Positions 17,244-25,614 of a stretch of 64,000 nt of DNA are shown piece after piece. The position numbers were made by a program, and so were the translations under genes. Where the stretch lies: assembly GCF_036226685.1 (NCBI RefSeq), contig NZ_CP109010.1, positions 62,001 to 126,000 on the forward strand, in the 5' to 3' direction. The notes below the pieces were generated by a model, which saw nothing but the letters and a program-made list of their open reading frames with translations, made no database searches and was not told where the DNA came from. This DNA is from Streptomyces sp. NBC_00690 (GTDB lineage Bacteria > Actinomycetota > Actinomycetes > Streptomycetales > Streptomycetaceae). How positions within the stretch are numbered: position 1 is the stretch's first letter; each line of letters begins with the position of its first letter.

Positions 17244-17543
17244 ATGACCAGCGAAACCACCAAGACCACCGCCAAGGACAAGACCCGCGCCCGGGGCAAG
17301 AAGGACCCCCACGCCCCCAAGCGCGCCCTGAGCGCCTACATGTTCTACTCCCAGGACCACCGCGAACGCGTGAAGCAGGCCAACCCGGACGCTTCCTTCT
17401 CCGAGACCGGAAGGATCCTGGGGAACGAGTGGCGGTCCCTGTCCGACACGGACAGGAGGCCCTACGAGGAGAGGGCCGCCAGGGACAAGTCGCGAGCCGA
17501 CGCCGAGATGGAAGCCTACGAGGCCCGGCACGCGGACGACTAG
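17244..17543 (+). CDS. HMG-box DNA-binding protein (Nhp6/HMGB-like)
   Basis: A 99-aa protein made of a basic N-terminal arm (TTAKDKTRARGKKD) and one HMG box (about residues 20-92). KKDPHAPKRALSAYMFYSQ is almost the same as the start of the box in yeast Nhp6A and other fungal/animal HMGB proteins. The NPDASF turn, LGNEWRSLS with the core Trp, and RRPYEERAARDKSR of helix 3 are also conserved. HMG boxes bind the minor groove and bend DNA; the box is essentially a eukaryotic fold. It probably acts on the nucleoid. Codon use is normal for this G+C-rich host, so any transfer was not recent or has been ameliorated. The ribosome-binding site (GAGAG) is modest; it may be coupled to the ACP-like gene. 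Confidence 0.9.
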   Translation: MTSETTKTTAKDKTRARGKKDPHAPKRALSAYMFYSQDHRERVKQANPDASFSETGRILGNEWRSLSDTDRRPYEERAARDKSRADAEMEAYEARHADD

Positions 17544-18114
17544 CACGAAGGCGAGCGGAGCACACCGCGTCGCCGGCCCCGCAAAGAGCCAGCAACGCAC
17601 ACAAAAGCGCCGACACCCGCCCGCGCGCCACGGCAGCGCCTCGGGCAGCCTCACCGCCACCCGGCCGCAGACGCCTCCCGGCTCTCCCTGCGGGCAACCC
17701 GGCCCTCCGGCCGCACTCAGCGGCACCGGGGCCGCCGCCACGCACCAGGCCGAAGCCGACACCGACACCTTCCGGGACTCCTGGTCCGCCCCGGCCAGGT
17801 GAGTTGCCGTCGTGCCTAATGATCCAGCGGCACCTACCGGCAGGCCCTTCCTGGAGCGCCGAGTGGCTGGCGTGGAATGTTCCAGGTGGAGGCTCTGCGG
17901 TGTCCTTCGAGCGGGGTGTGGCTGCCTTGGCTCCGCAGTACCAGTCGGGGCGGTAGCGTGATCGCCAGGAGCAGTCGTGGTTCCGAGCTGAGCTCGACCC
18001 GTCCGCGGTTACGGGCGTTTTCACTATCCGGGACAGCGATCGGGTGGGGTCCGGCCGGACGCGGCGGTCGCGCGGTGCGGCTCGTCGGCGGCTGCGCACG
18101 TTGAGGAGAGCAGC
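17544..18114. other. intergenic region upstream of the cold-shock gene
   Basis: About 570 bp with no supported gene. The last 100 bp before the cold-shock start probably hold its promoter and a long leader, as usual for csp genes. Long open frames on both strands here have no protein-like composition. Confidence 0.4.
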
Positions 18115-18318
18115 ATGGCTACGGGTGTCGTGAAGTGGTTCAACGCGGAGAAGGGCTTCGGTTTCATCGAGCAGGATGGCGGCGGCCCCGACGTCTTCGC
18201 TCACTACTCGAACATCGCCGCCCAGGGTTTCCGCGAGCTGCAGGAGGGCCAGAAGGTCGAGTTCGACGTGGCACAGGGCCAGAAGGGCCCACAGGCGGAA
18301 AACATTCGCCTGGTCTGA
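18115..18318 (+). CDS. cold-shock protein (CspA family)
   Basis: A 67-aa single OB-fold protein with RNP1 KGFGFIEQ and RNP2 VFAHYSNI, starting [17 protein letters not shown] as in actinomycete CspA/ScoF proteins. It binds single-stranded RNA and DNA and acts as an RNA chaperone. GAGGAGAGCAGC precedes the ATG; a strong terminator follows at 18338. It is monocistronic. It follows the HMG-box gene at a distance of 570 bp. Confidence 0.97.
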   Translation: MATGVVKWFNAEKGFGFIEQDGGGPDVFAHYSNIAAQGFRELQEGQKVEFDVAQGQKGPQAENIRLV

Positions 18319-18337
18319 CACAGCCCCCTGACCCCAT

Positions 18338-18376
18338 GGCGCCCCGCAGCCGGCTCTCAGCCGGTGGCGGGGCGCC
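18338..18376. terminator. strong hairpin terminator
   Basis: GGCGCCCCGC pairs with GCGGGGCGCC, with an inner stem AGCCGGC/AGCCGGT around TCTC. It lies directly behind the cold-shock gene. Confidence 0.8.
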
Positions 18377-18792
18377 GTCGCGCGTGTGGCCTCCTTGCCC
18401 GGGGTCGGGACACCATCGGCCCCGAGCGGTGAAGTGTGACGCCGCGGAAGGTGGAGCCGACGCGGAAGGCCGCCGGGGGGTGCTGGTGGCTGGGGTTCGC
18501 GTTCGGAGGCTTGTTCCGGACTCTGCGGGGGCGGATGAGTGGGGTGGGGCAGCCTGTTCGTACCCGGGTGGATGCGGTCCGCCGGATGTGCCGGTTCGGG
18601 GCTGCCGCAGCTGCGCGCGGTGTCATGCTGAGCGGGCCGAGGGGGCCACATTTGCTGGCTGCCCGGCGTGTTCGCTCCGTCTCGGGCTTCCCGGTGGCGG
18701 TGACCGGGGGCGGCGGACACGCAGCGTCCCCCGGGCGCTGCTGCGGCATCCCCGGGGGCGGGTCGGGCCCCGAAGAAGGGATGAGGCATCTG

Positions 18793-20706
18793 ATGTCCTC
18801 ACGTTCCGCGTTACACCCATCGCTTATGCGGCGGCTTTCCGCGCTGGTCGTCTCCGGCGCCCTGGCCCTGACCGGGCTGGTCGCGCTCACCGCCCCGGCC
18901 GCGCAGGCTCTCGCGGCGGCGCCGGTGGCATATGTCGCCGACCTGAACGACAACACCGTCTCCGCGGTGGACACCGCCACCAACACCGTCACCGCGACGA
19001 TCCCCGTCGGCAACAGCCCGGTGGGCGTGGCGGTGTCCTCGGACGCGGCGTCGGTCTATGTCGCCAACTCCGGCTCGAACTCGGTGTCGGTGATCGACAC
19101 CGCCACCAACACGGTCACCGCGGCCTTCGCGGTCGGCGCGGGGCCCGTCAAGCTCGCGCTGTCTCCCGGCGGCGCCAGCCTCTACACCGCCAACTCCGGC
19201 GCGAACACGGTCTCCGTCGTGGACACCGCCACCAACACCGTCACCTCCACCGTGGCCGTCGGCAGCGCCCCGTACGGTGTCGCGCTGTCCCCGGACGGGT
19301 CCCGCGCGTATGTCTCCAACAACTCATCCGCGTCGGTGTCGGTGATCGACACCGCCACCAACACCGTCACCGCCACCGTCGGCGTGGGCGCGAAGCCCAA
19401 TGTCATCGCGGTGTCCCCGGACGGGTCCCGGGCCTATGTGACCAACCAGAACTCTCAGAGCGTGTCGGTCATCGACACCGCCACCAACACCGTCACCGCG
19501 ACCGTGGCCGTCGGCTTCGGTCCGTTCGGCATCTCGCTCTCCCCGGACGGGTCCCGCGCGTACGCGAGCAACAACAGCGGCAGCTCGGTCTCCGTCATCG
19601 ACACCGCCACCAACACCGTGACCGCCACCGTCGGCGTCGGCAGCGGCCCGTTCGGCTCCGCCGTCACCCCCGACGGCGCCTCCGTCTACGTCCCCAACGG
19701 CTACGACGGCACCGTGTCGGTCATCGACACCGCCAGCAACACCGTGACCACGACCTTCACGGTGGGCACGTTCCCGTACGCGATCGGCTTCAAGCCCGCC
19801 AGCAGCGTCCCCTCCGCGGACCTGGCCTCGACGGTCACGGACTCGGCCGACCCGGTCCCCCTGGGCGATGCGCTCACCTACACCCACACCGTCACCAACA
19901 ACGGCCCGGCCACCGCGACGTCGACGACCTCGACGCTGACGCTGTCCGGCTCCTCGGCCACCATCCTCTCCGCGACCAGTTCCCAGGGCTCGTGCACCAT
20001 CAGCGCGCCCACCGTGAACTGCACCCTCGGCACCCTGGCCAACGCCGCCTCCGCGACCGTCACCGTCACCGTCGAACCCCAGTCCACCGGCACCATCACC
20101 GCGACCGGCACCACCGCCTCGGCCGTCGCCGACGCCACCCCGGGCAACAACTCCGGCGCGCAGAACACCACGATCGCCAACAGCCACGGCTGCACGATCA
20201 CCGGCACCCCCGGCAACGACACCCTCAACGGCACCAGCGGCAACGACGTCATCTGCGGCCTGGGCGGCAACGACACCATCAACGGCGGCAACGGCACCGA
20301 CACCGTCCACGCCGGAACCGGCAACGACAAAATCGACGGCGGCAACAACGACGACACCCTCCACAGCGGCGCCGGCGACGACATCATCAGCGGCGGCAAC
20401 GGCGCCGACCACCTGTACGGCGAGGCCGGCAACGACACCAGCTACGGGGAAACCCTCCTCGGTTCACTGCTGCACCTGTTCGACAACGGCAACGACCACA
20501 TCCAGGGCGGCCCCGGAAACGACGACCTCGACGGCCAGAACGGCAACGACACCCTCACCGACACCAACGGCACCGACACCATGAGCGGCAGCCTCGGCAA
20601 CGACAACATCAACGTCCAGGACGGCACCGGCGGCGACACCGCCCACGGCGGCCTCGGCTCCGACACCTGCACCGCGGACACCACAGACACCACCACCGGC
20701 TGCTGA
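18793..20706 (+). CDS. secreted YVTN beta-propeller / DUF11 / RTX-like protein
   Basis: A 637-aa secreted protein. After a signal peptide (ALVVSGALALTGLVALTAPA) come about eight YVTN repeats of 42 residues (unit VSVIDTATNTVTATVAVG with AYVSN/VYVAN), enough for a propeller. A DUF11-type strand-rich domain follows (ALTYTHTVTNNGPATATS). The C-terminus has RTX-like nonapeptides (GGNDTINGG, GNDKIDGG, GDDIISGG) that bind calcium. RTX repeats usually go with type I secretion, yet this protein has a Sec signal. The 126-bp repeats are strikingly alike in DNA sequence, so unit number may vary. Start 18793 was preferred over 18781 because GAAGAAGGG would lie too close to the latter. Confidence 0.88.
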   Translation: MSSRSALHPSLMRRLSALVVSGALALTGLVALTAPAAQALAAAPVAYVADLNDNTVSAVDTATNTVTATIPVGNSPVGVAVSSDAASVYVANSGSNSVSVIDTATNTVTAAFAVGAGPVKLALSPGGASLYTANSGANTVSVVDTATNTVTSTVAVGSAPYGVALSPDGSRAYVSNNSSASVSVIDTATNTVTATVGVGAKPNVIAVSPDGSRAYVTNQNSQSVSVIDTATNTVTATVAVGFGPFGISLSPDGSRAYASNNSGSSVSVIDTATNTVTATVGVGSGPFGSAVTPDGASVYVPNGYDGTVSVIDTASNTVTTTFTVGTFPYAIGFKPASSVPSADLASTVTDSADPVPLGDALTYTHTVTNNGPATATSTTSTLTLSGSSATILSATSSQGSCTISAPTVNCTLGTLANAASATVTVTVEPQSTGTITATGTTASAVADATPGNNSGAQNTTIANSHGCTITGTPGNDTLNGTSGNDVICGLGGNDTINGGNGTDTVHAGTGNDKIDGGNNDDTLHSGAGDDIISGGNGADHLYGEAGNDTSYGETLLGSLLHLFDNGNDHIQGGPGNDDLDGQNGNDTLTDTNGTDTMSGSLGNDNINVQDGTGGDTAHGGLGSDTCTADTTDTTTGC

Positions 20707-20927
20707 CCCACCAGACACCAACCGATCCACCCACACGGCCCTTCGCCGGGTATCAGCACTCCATGAACCAGACCCTGATACCCGGCCCCCGGCCCACCAC
20801 CCACACCCCACGGCAGCCAGGTCCAAAGGGGCTCACGAGCTTCAGGAACAGCGGGTCCTTCACGTCACTGTCCAGGATGTTCACGCCCTCGCCGGCCGGA
20901 CTGACTGCCCAGGGCAGAGACGGTAGT

Positions 20928-20956
20928 CGCCCCCGGGGATGCAGACCCCGGGGGCG
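20928..20956. terminator. bidirectional hairpin terminator
   Basis: CGCCCCCGGGG pairs with CCCCGGGGGCG across 7 bases, between convergent genes. Confidence 0.8.
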
Positions 20957-20962
20957 TGCCAG

Positions 20963-22495
20963 CTACCGGCGGCGTCCGAACAGGCCGCGGCTCTTCTTCA
21001 CCCCCGCTTCCGCCACCGCGCGGGCAGCGGCCTCCTCCGCCCGACGGCGGGCAGCACGTTCGGCTTCGGCGGCGGCTTCCCTCCGGGCGACGTCGTCGCC
21101 GTGGCACACCCCGCACACGGACAGGTCGCCGGCCTTCCAGGCTCCGGGGCGCGCAGTGGTCTCCTCCCAGCGCTGGTCGGTGAACTTCGCCCCGCACCGC
21201 GAGCACACCGGCCGCTGCGCCTCCCGTTCGGCGGCCCGCTGCCGCTTGTCCTTCTCCTCGACCCGCTCGTACTGGCGCCGGTAGAGGGCGTCGCCGTCGG
21301 GGTTGTCGAGCGCGGCGGTCAGCGTCTGCTCACCGGTGCGGCCGAGACGTCGCCACACCGCCGCGTCCGCGCCGTGCTCCTGGAGCCGCTCCAGGGTGGT
21401 GACGACCACGGGCACCACCTGGCCGTAGTCGAGGGCCGTGATCCCCCCGTAGAAACTGTCGTACCGGCGCGGTGCCCAGTACCGTCGGCCCGCCTCCTCC
21501 AGCACCTTCACGGTGTTGGCGACCCTGGCGGCCGTGGTGTCGGCGAACACAAACGCCAGCGGAGGTGTGCCCTCCCTGCCGGTCGGCGGGTAGACCCGGC
21601 GCCACAACCGCTCCTCGTGGCCGACAAGCTGCTCGATCGCGTCCGGCCGGGAGCGGACCAGGTCCACGGTGCGCTGGTCCGCGTCCGGAGGGAGCAGCCG
21701 GAACCAGTCGGCGTAGCGGCGGAGTTTGCGGACCAGCTGGTGGGCGTCTTCGGTGCGGCGGTCGATCTCCAGGAGCAGGATCGGCACCTTGGCCTGGGGT
21801 GCCCGCATCACGAGGTCGGCCCGCTGGACGTAGCCGCCTGTGAGCCGGTGAGGGATCTCGGTCTGGAAGGCGAGCGGGTACCCGATCCCGGAGCGGTGGA
21901 GTTCGGCGGCGGTCGAGGTGACCGCCGCGGCGTGGTCGCTGTAGCCGGTGCCGAGCAGCTCCCCCGTGTCCGGGTCGTACTCCTCCTTGCGGAGCACCGA
22001 GACCCGTATGCCCTCCGGCTCCAGGAGCTTCCTCGCCTCACGGTGTCCCCGGTCGGTGAGCACCCACACCTGCCGCTGGTCCTTCTGGACCGATTCAATC
22101 CTCACCAGGCGGTGGTCCTCCATGTCCAGGAGGTTGTCCCGCGTGAGCCTGTCGTGGCGGTTGCCGGGGCGGGTCAGCTTCCACAGCTGCTCGGGCGTAG
22201 CCCTCTGGAAGATCCCCAGCGCTTGCAGCAGCTCCTGGCGTCGAGGTTCGGTCGAAGTCCTCCGGTGCTCAGGGCGCCTTGCTACATCTACATGAGGGAT
22301 GTCGGCGCTGCGACGACCCCCCGACCGTCCGGGCTGACCTGCGGAAACGCGCCTGGCGGGGGAAGTGGCCGCGGAGGGGGTGATGGAGGGGCCCACGGAG
22401 AGGGCCTCTCCGGTCTGGTCAAGGGGATGCTCGGGGCCGTCGGGAATGCCCACAGGAGGCTCCTGGAGGTGGGGCGGGCCAATCCCGCCATTCAC
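20963..22495 (-). CDS. replication-relaxation family protein
   Basis: A 510-aa protein with the winged-helix start of the replication-relaxation family (ELLQALGIFQRATPEQLWKL), a central nuclease-like region (YVQRADLVMRAPQAKVPILL then EIDRRTEDAHQLVRKLRRYA) and a C-terminal zinc-ribbon-like CSRCGAKF...CGVCHG followed by an Ala/Arg-rich coiled coil. Members are found on actinomycete plasmids and integrative elements and are thought to act in replication. The first about 85 residues are low-complexity, so the true start may lie downstream. The region upstream (22.5-22.9 kb) holds a cluster of TTGGC repeats that could be its binding sites or an origin. Confidence 0.8.
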   Translation of the reverse strand: MNGGIGPPHLQEPPVGIPDGPEHPLDQTGEALSVGPSITPSAATSPARRVSAGQPGRSGGRRSADIPHVDVARRPEHRRTSTEPRRQELLQALGIFQRATPEQLWKLTRPGNRHDRLTRDNLLDMEDHRLVRIESVQKDQRQVWVLTDRGHREARKLLEPEGIRVSVLRKEEYDPDTGELLGTGYSDHAAAVTSTAAELHRSGIGYPLAFQTEIPHRLTGGYVQRADLVMRAPQAKVPILLLEIDRRTEDAHQLVRKLRRYADWFRLLPPDADQRTVDLVRSRPDAIEQLVGHEERLWRRVYPPTGREGTPPLAFVFADTTAARVANTVKVLEEAGRRYWAPRRYDSFYGGITALDYGQVVPVVVTTLERLQEHGADAAVWRRLGRTGEQTLTAALDNPDGDALYRRQYERVEEKDKRQRAAEREAQRPVCSRCGAKFTDQRWEETTARPGAWKAGDLSVCGVCHGDDVARREAAAEAERAARRRAEEAAARAVAEAGVKKSRGLFGRRR

Positions 22496-22589
22496 CCCGT
22501 ACAGGTGTGGAAATCGGGCTCCGTGTGACGGCCGACCTCGGAAAACCCCTCCACCGTGACCGCATCGTGATCAACCCGTGTGACTGGAC

Positions 22590-22900
22590 ACGATGGTTGG
22601 CGGCTGGGCCTTGGTGTTCTGCCTGGTCACGGCATTTCTGGCCAAGGCGGTCGGCGGGCCCAGGTCGACGTAGTTGGCGGGGCCCCGACCGAAATGGCCG
22701 ACTGCGCGGACAAATCCGCTGCTCATGTGATCGTCTGCTCCAGGTCCGCCAACTACGTGGCCAGCTGCCAACAAGCACGTCCAGTCACAACCCGGTGTGA
22801 CAGTGCAGCCTTGTTGGCAAATAGGGAGGCGCGGCGGTCCTGCTCAGCGGGATGTGACGCGTCGTAGTTGGCAAGAATGACGCGCGCTAGTTGGCAACTT
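22590..22900. repeat. cluster of GTAGTTGGC/GCCAAC repeats
   Basis: Seven occurrences in both orientations within 310 bp: GATGGTTGGCGG, GTAGTTGGCGG, CCGCCAACTAC, GCTGCCAACAAG, CCTTGTTGGCAAAT, GTAGTTGGCAAG and CTAGTTGGCAAC. The same word appears three times at 26.37-26.41 kb. It lies upstream of the replication-relaxation gene. Candidate iterons or regulator sites. Confidence 0.55.
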
Positions 22901-23077
22901 ACGACTACGCAGGGTTTTCGTGGTCGGTGGTCCCGGATCCGATCCAGGACGGTCTCCGTCAACGCAAACCGCGAAGGCACCCATTGGTGACTTTGCCGTC
23001 CGGCTGTCCGCATGCCTTGTTGGAATCGATCTACAGCCGGCTGTAGTGAGCGGTCGGTGCACGGCGAAGGGACGACA

Positions 23078-24604
23078 GTGAGCACTCCTCAGGCGGCAGA
23101 CACCGGTGGCGAGGACTCGGCACCCCGGATCAGCACGGTCGCGGGGACCGGGGTTGCGGGGTTCGCCGGGGACAGCGGACCAGCCGTGTCCGCGCAGTTG
23201 AACCGTCCCTACGGTCTCGTGATGGACAGCGCCGGCACCCTCTATTTCTCCGACCGCGACAACCACCGGCTCCGCAGGATCACGACCGACGGGAAGATCA
23301 GCACGGTCGCGGGCACCGGCACCGCCGGATCCGGGGGAGACGGTGGCCCCGCCACCTCCGCCCAGATGAAGCACCCGCGTGGGATCACAGTGGACAGCGC
23401 TGGCAACCTCTACGTCGCCGACAGTAACAACCACCGCATCCTGAAGATCACGGCCGATGGGAAGATCAGCACGGTCGCGGGCACCGGCACCGCGGGATTC
23501 GGGGGAGACGGTGGCCCCGCCACCTCCGCCCAGTTGAAATCCCCTTTCGCGGTGGCGGTGGACAGCTCCGGCGTCCTCTACGTCTCTGAGTTCGGCAACC
23601 ATCGGGTGCGGAAGGTTACGCCGGACGGGAAGATCAGCACGGTTGCAGGCGTGGGAACTGCGGGCTTCGGCGGTGACGGCGGCCCGGCCGATTCGGCCCA
23701 GCTGAACAAGCCGAGCGACCTGTGTCTGGACAGTACGGGCACCCTCTACTTCGCCGATGGCGGCAACCATCGGGTGCGGAAGGTTACGCCGGACGGGAAG
23801 ATCAGCACGGTTGCAGGCGTGGGAACTGCGGGCTTCGGCGGTGACGGCGGCCCGGCCGATTCGGCCCAGCTGAACAAGCCGATCGGCCCGGTTCTGGACA
23901 GTACGGGCACCCTCTACTTCGCCGATGCCGCCAATCATCGGGTGCGGAAGGTTACGCCGGACGGGAAGATCAGCACGGTGGCCGGTACGGGTGCTGCCGG
24001 CTTCAGCGGCGACGACGGCCCGGGAACAGCCGCCCAGCTGAACAACGTGATCGGGCTCGCTGTGGACTGTGTCGACACGCTTTACATCGCCGACCTCTTC
24101 AACAACCGGATCCGGAAGATCGCGTCGGAGAGGATGGCCGGTTTGCCCGAGTCGGGCACGGTGGTTTCCTGGGCCAATGTGCGCAGCAGGCTGCGGATGG
24201 GGGTCCTGCGTGAGTCCACGAAGGACAGGGCCGAGATCCACCAGGCCCTGGCTTCTCCCAGGTCTCACCAGCGGTGGCGGCTGATCGTGTCGGGCCAGGA
24301 CGAGGGTGAGGTCCTGTACCGGATCGAGAACGTGCGCAGCGGCAAGGTGCTGGAGGTCGTCGGAGGAGGCACCGTCGACGGGGCGGTGGTCGCGCAGCGT
24401 GCCTACGAGGGCAGCGACGCCGAGCACCAGCAGTGGAGGCTGATCCCGATGGGGTCGGTGACCGACACCCCGCGGGTCTATGAGATCGCGAACCGCAACA
24501 GCGGTCTGCTGCTGCGCGTCGACACCAACGCCCCCACGGTGATCAAGCAATACAGCGTGCAGGACGATCACCGCGACCGCCAGTGGCAGCTGCTCCCCGT
24601 GTGA
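23078..24604 (+). CDS. NHL-repeat propeller with ricin-type lectin domain
   Basis: A 508-aa protein with six NHL-type repeats of 56 residues (unit ISTVAGTGTAGFGGDGGPA then LYVADSNNHRIRKI) followed by a ricin-B-like trefoil with RWRLI, QQWRLI and RQWQLL motifs. It probably binds a carbohydrate or another extracellular ligand, yet no signal peptide is visible after the GTG at 23078 (GAAGGGA upstream). The longer open frame also lacks one. Two neighbouring repeat units (about 23598-23714 and 23766-23882) are identical in DNA, period 168 bp, showing recent duplication or conversion. A perfect 34-bp palindrome terminates the gene. Confidence 0.85.
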   Translation: MSTPQAADTGGEDSAPRISTVAGTGVAGFAGDSGPAVSAQLNRPYGLVMDSAGTLYFSDRDNHRLRRITTDGKISTVAGTGTAGSGGDGGPATSAQMKHPRGITVDSAGNLYVADSNNHRILKITADGKISTVAGTGTAGFGGDGGPATSAQLKSPFAVAVDSSGVLYVSEFGNHRVRKVTPDGKISTVAGVGTAGFGGDGGPADSAQLNKPSDLCLDSTGTLYFADGGNHRVRKVTPDGKISTVAGVGTAGFGGDGGPADSAQLNKPIGPVLDSTGTLYFADAANHRVRKVTPDGKISTVAGTGAAGFSGDDGPGTAAQLNNVIGLAVDCVDTLYIADLFNNRIRKIASERMAGLPESGTVVSWANVRSRLRMGVLRESTKDRAEIHQALASPRSHQRWRLIVSGQDEGEVLYRIENVRSGKVLEVVGGGTVDGAVVAQRAYEGSDAEHQQWRLIPMGSVTDTPRVYEIANRNSGLLLRVDTNAPTVIKQYSVQDDHRDRQWQLLPV

Positions 24605-24610
24605 ACGCAC

Positions 24611-24644
24611 GAGTGGTCAGGGGCGGTACCGCCCCTGACCACTC
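24611..24644. terminator. 34-bp perfect palindrome terminator
   Basis: GAGTGGTCAGGGGCG and its complement meet at GTAC. It stands 7 bp behind the stop codon. Confidence 0.85.
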
Positions 24645-24656
24645 GGACCTGTGAAC

Positions 24657-24770
24657 CTAGTTGGGATCGGACGGCTTCTCGGCGGTGGCCTTGGGCGCCT
24701 TGGGAGGCTCCTCGGCCTGGGTGCCGGCGGACGCCTGGGTGGTCTGGATGAAGGAGCCGAGGAAGCCCAG
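24657..24770 (-). pseudogene. C-terminal gene remnant, family unknown
   Basis: The minus frame GFLGSFIQTTQASAGTQAEE, then PPKAPKATAEKPSDPN and a stop looks like a natural Pro/Ala/Lys-rich C-terminus. Upstream the frame runs into the inserted VNRPFYFMVP tail sequence, so the gene is cut off at about 24770. Confidence 0.35.
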
Positions 24771-24852
24771 GTGAACCGGCCGTTCTACTTCATGGTCCCG
24801 TAACAGCCGCATGCGACGGTGTCCCGCCCGGGTTCTCCCCGGACGGGACACC
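24771..24852 (+). repeat. second copy of the VNRPFYF tail and terminator of 16.56 kb
   Basis: Codes VNRPFYFMVP and stop, then a hairpin (24818-24852: GGTGTCCCGCCCGGG with its complement), as at 16571-16651. Here no upstream coding part remains. In both places a small gene with a good ribosome-binding site follows. Confidence 0.6.
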
Positions 24853-24916
24853 TCGGCAGCGTTCTACCGCCCAGCTCCTCCTGCCAGCCGCATGTATCCA
24901 TCAGGAGACAGCCGAG

Positions 24917-25456
24917 ATGACCACGTCCGTGCAGAACGGCCGTGTCCAGAGCAGCTTCGCCGGCTGGGACGTCGACGGTGACGGCCGTATCGACCGGGCC
25001 GACTGGGAAGCCGATGCCAGGCGCGTCCTCCAGGCTTTCGGCGAAACCCCCGCCTCCCCGTCCGGCCGTGCGCTGAGCGACGCCTACCTGGACCTGTGGG
25101 ACTTCCTTGCCGAGAAGGCCGGGATCGACGCGCACACTGGTGCGCTGACTCCCGAACAGTTCAAGACTGTGGTCGATGACCGCATCATCGGCAGTGACGG
25201 CGCGGGCTTCGCCAAGGCCCTCACGCCGGCCATCAAGGCCCTGATCAAACTGGCGGACAGGGACGGCGACGGCCAGATCAACCCGCGCGAGTTCATGACC
25301 TGGCTGAAGGCGGTCGGCGTCCGGACCTCCGACATGGGCACCCCGTTCGCCCAGATCGACACCAGCGGCAACGGGCAGCTTTCCACGGAAGAACTGGTCC
25401 AGGCCGTTCGCGCCTACTACCTCGATGAGGTCGACGTACCGCTTCTCGGCCACTGA
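24917..25456 (+). CDS. EF-hand calcium-binding protein (calerythrin-like)
   Basis: A 179-aa cytoplasmic protein with four EF-hand positions. EF1 (DVDGDGRIDRADW), EF3 (DRDGDGQINPREF) and EF4 (DTSGNGQLSTEEL) look able to bind calcium; EF2 (DAHTGALTPEQF) is degenerate. This is the calerythrin arrangement known from Saccharopolyspora and Streptomyces, a sarcoplasmic-protein-like calcium buffer or sensor. CAGGAGACAG precedes the ATG. A hairpin terminator follows at 25482. Confidence 0.93.
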   Translation: MTTSVQNGRVQSSFAGWDVDGDGRIDRADWEADARRVLQAFGETPASPSGRALSDAYLDLWDFLAEKAGIDAHTGALTPEQFKTVVDDRIIGSDGAGFAKALTPAIKALIKLADRDGDGQINPREFMTWLKAVGVRTSDMGTPFAQIDTSGNGQLSTEELVQAVRAYYLDEVDVPLLGH

Positions 25457-25481
25457 GCCCCGAAGACAGGCACGGAACCAG

Positions 25482-25499
25482 CCCCGGCGAAGGCCGGGG
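25482..25499. terminator. hairpin terminator
   Basis: CCCCGGC pairs with GCCGGGG across GAAG, 25 bp behind the EF-hand gene. Confidence 0.7.
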
Positions 25500-25614
25500 G
25501 CATACCGGAAACCTCCAGTGGCCGTCCTGTCGATCCGGAGGCCACGTGCACTTTCAGCAATCCGCTGTGCGGCGAACCGTCACCGCGCACAGTTCGGCAG
25601 GATCCACTGGCCTA

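Noticed and set aside
16468..18789. A 773-codon open frame on the minus strand across the ACP-like, HMG-box and cold-shock genes
   Set aside because: It is antisense to three well-supported genes, is Arg/Pro/Ser-rich without any domain, and reflects the high G+C of the window.
18940..19790. Regular DNA repeats considered as a CRISPR array
   Set aside because: The repeats code in frame for YVTN propeller units with no unique spacers of constant length; the same reasoning removes the RCC1 (13.2-14.3 kb) and NHL (23.1-24.1 kb) repeats.
20826..20895. Minus-strand stretch DSDVKDPLFLKLVSPFG as a gene fragment
   Set aside because: Protein-like for only about 20 residues and without continuation; too little to name.
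18135..21284. A 1049-codon open frame on the plus strand over the YVTN/RTX gene
   Set aside because: Shadow frame of the repeat-rich gene; His/Arg-rich nonsense composition with the period of the underlying repeats.
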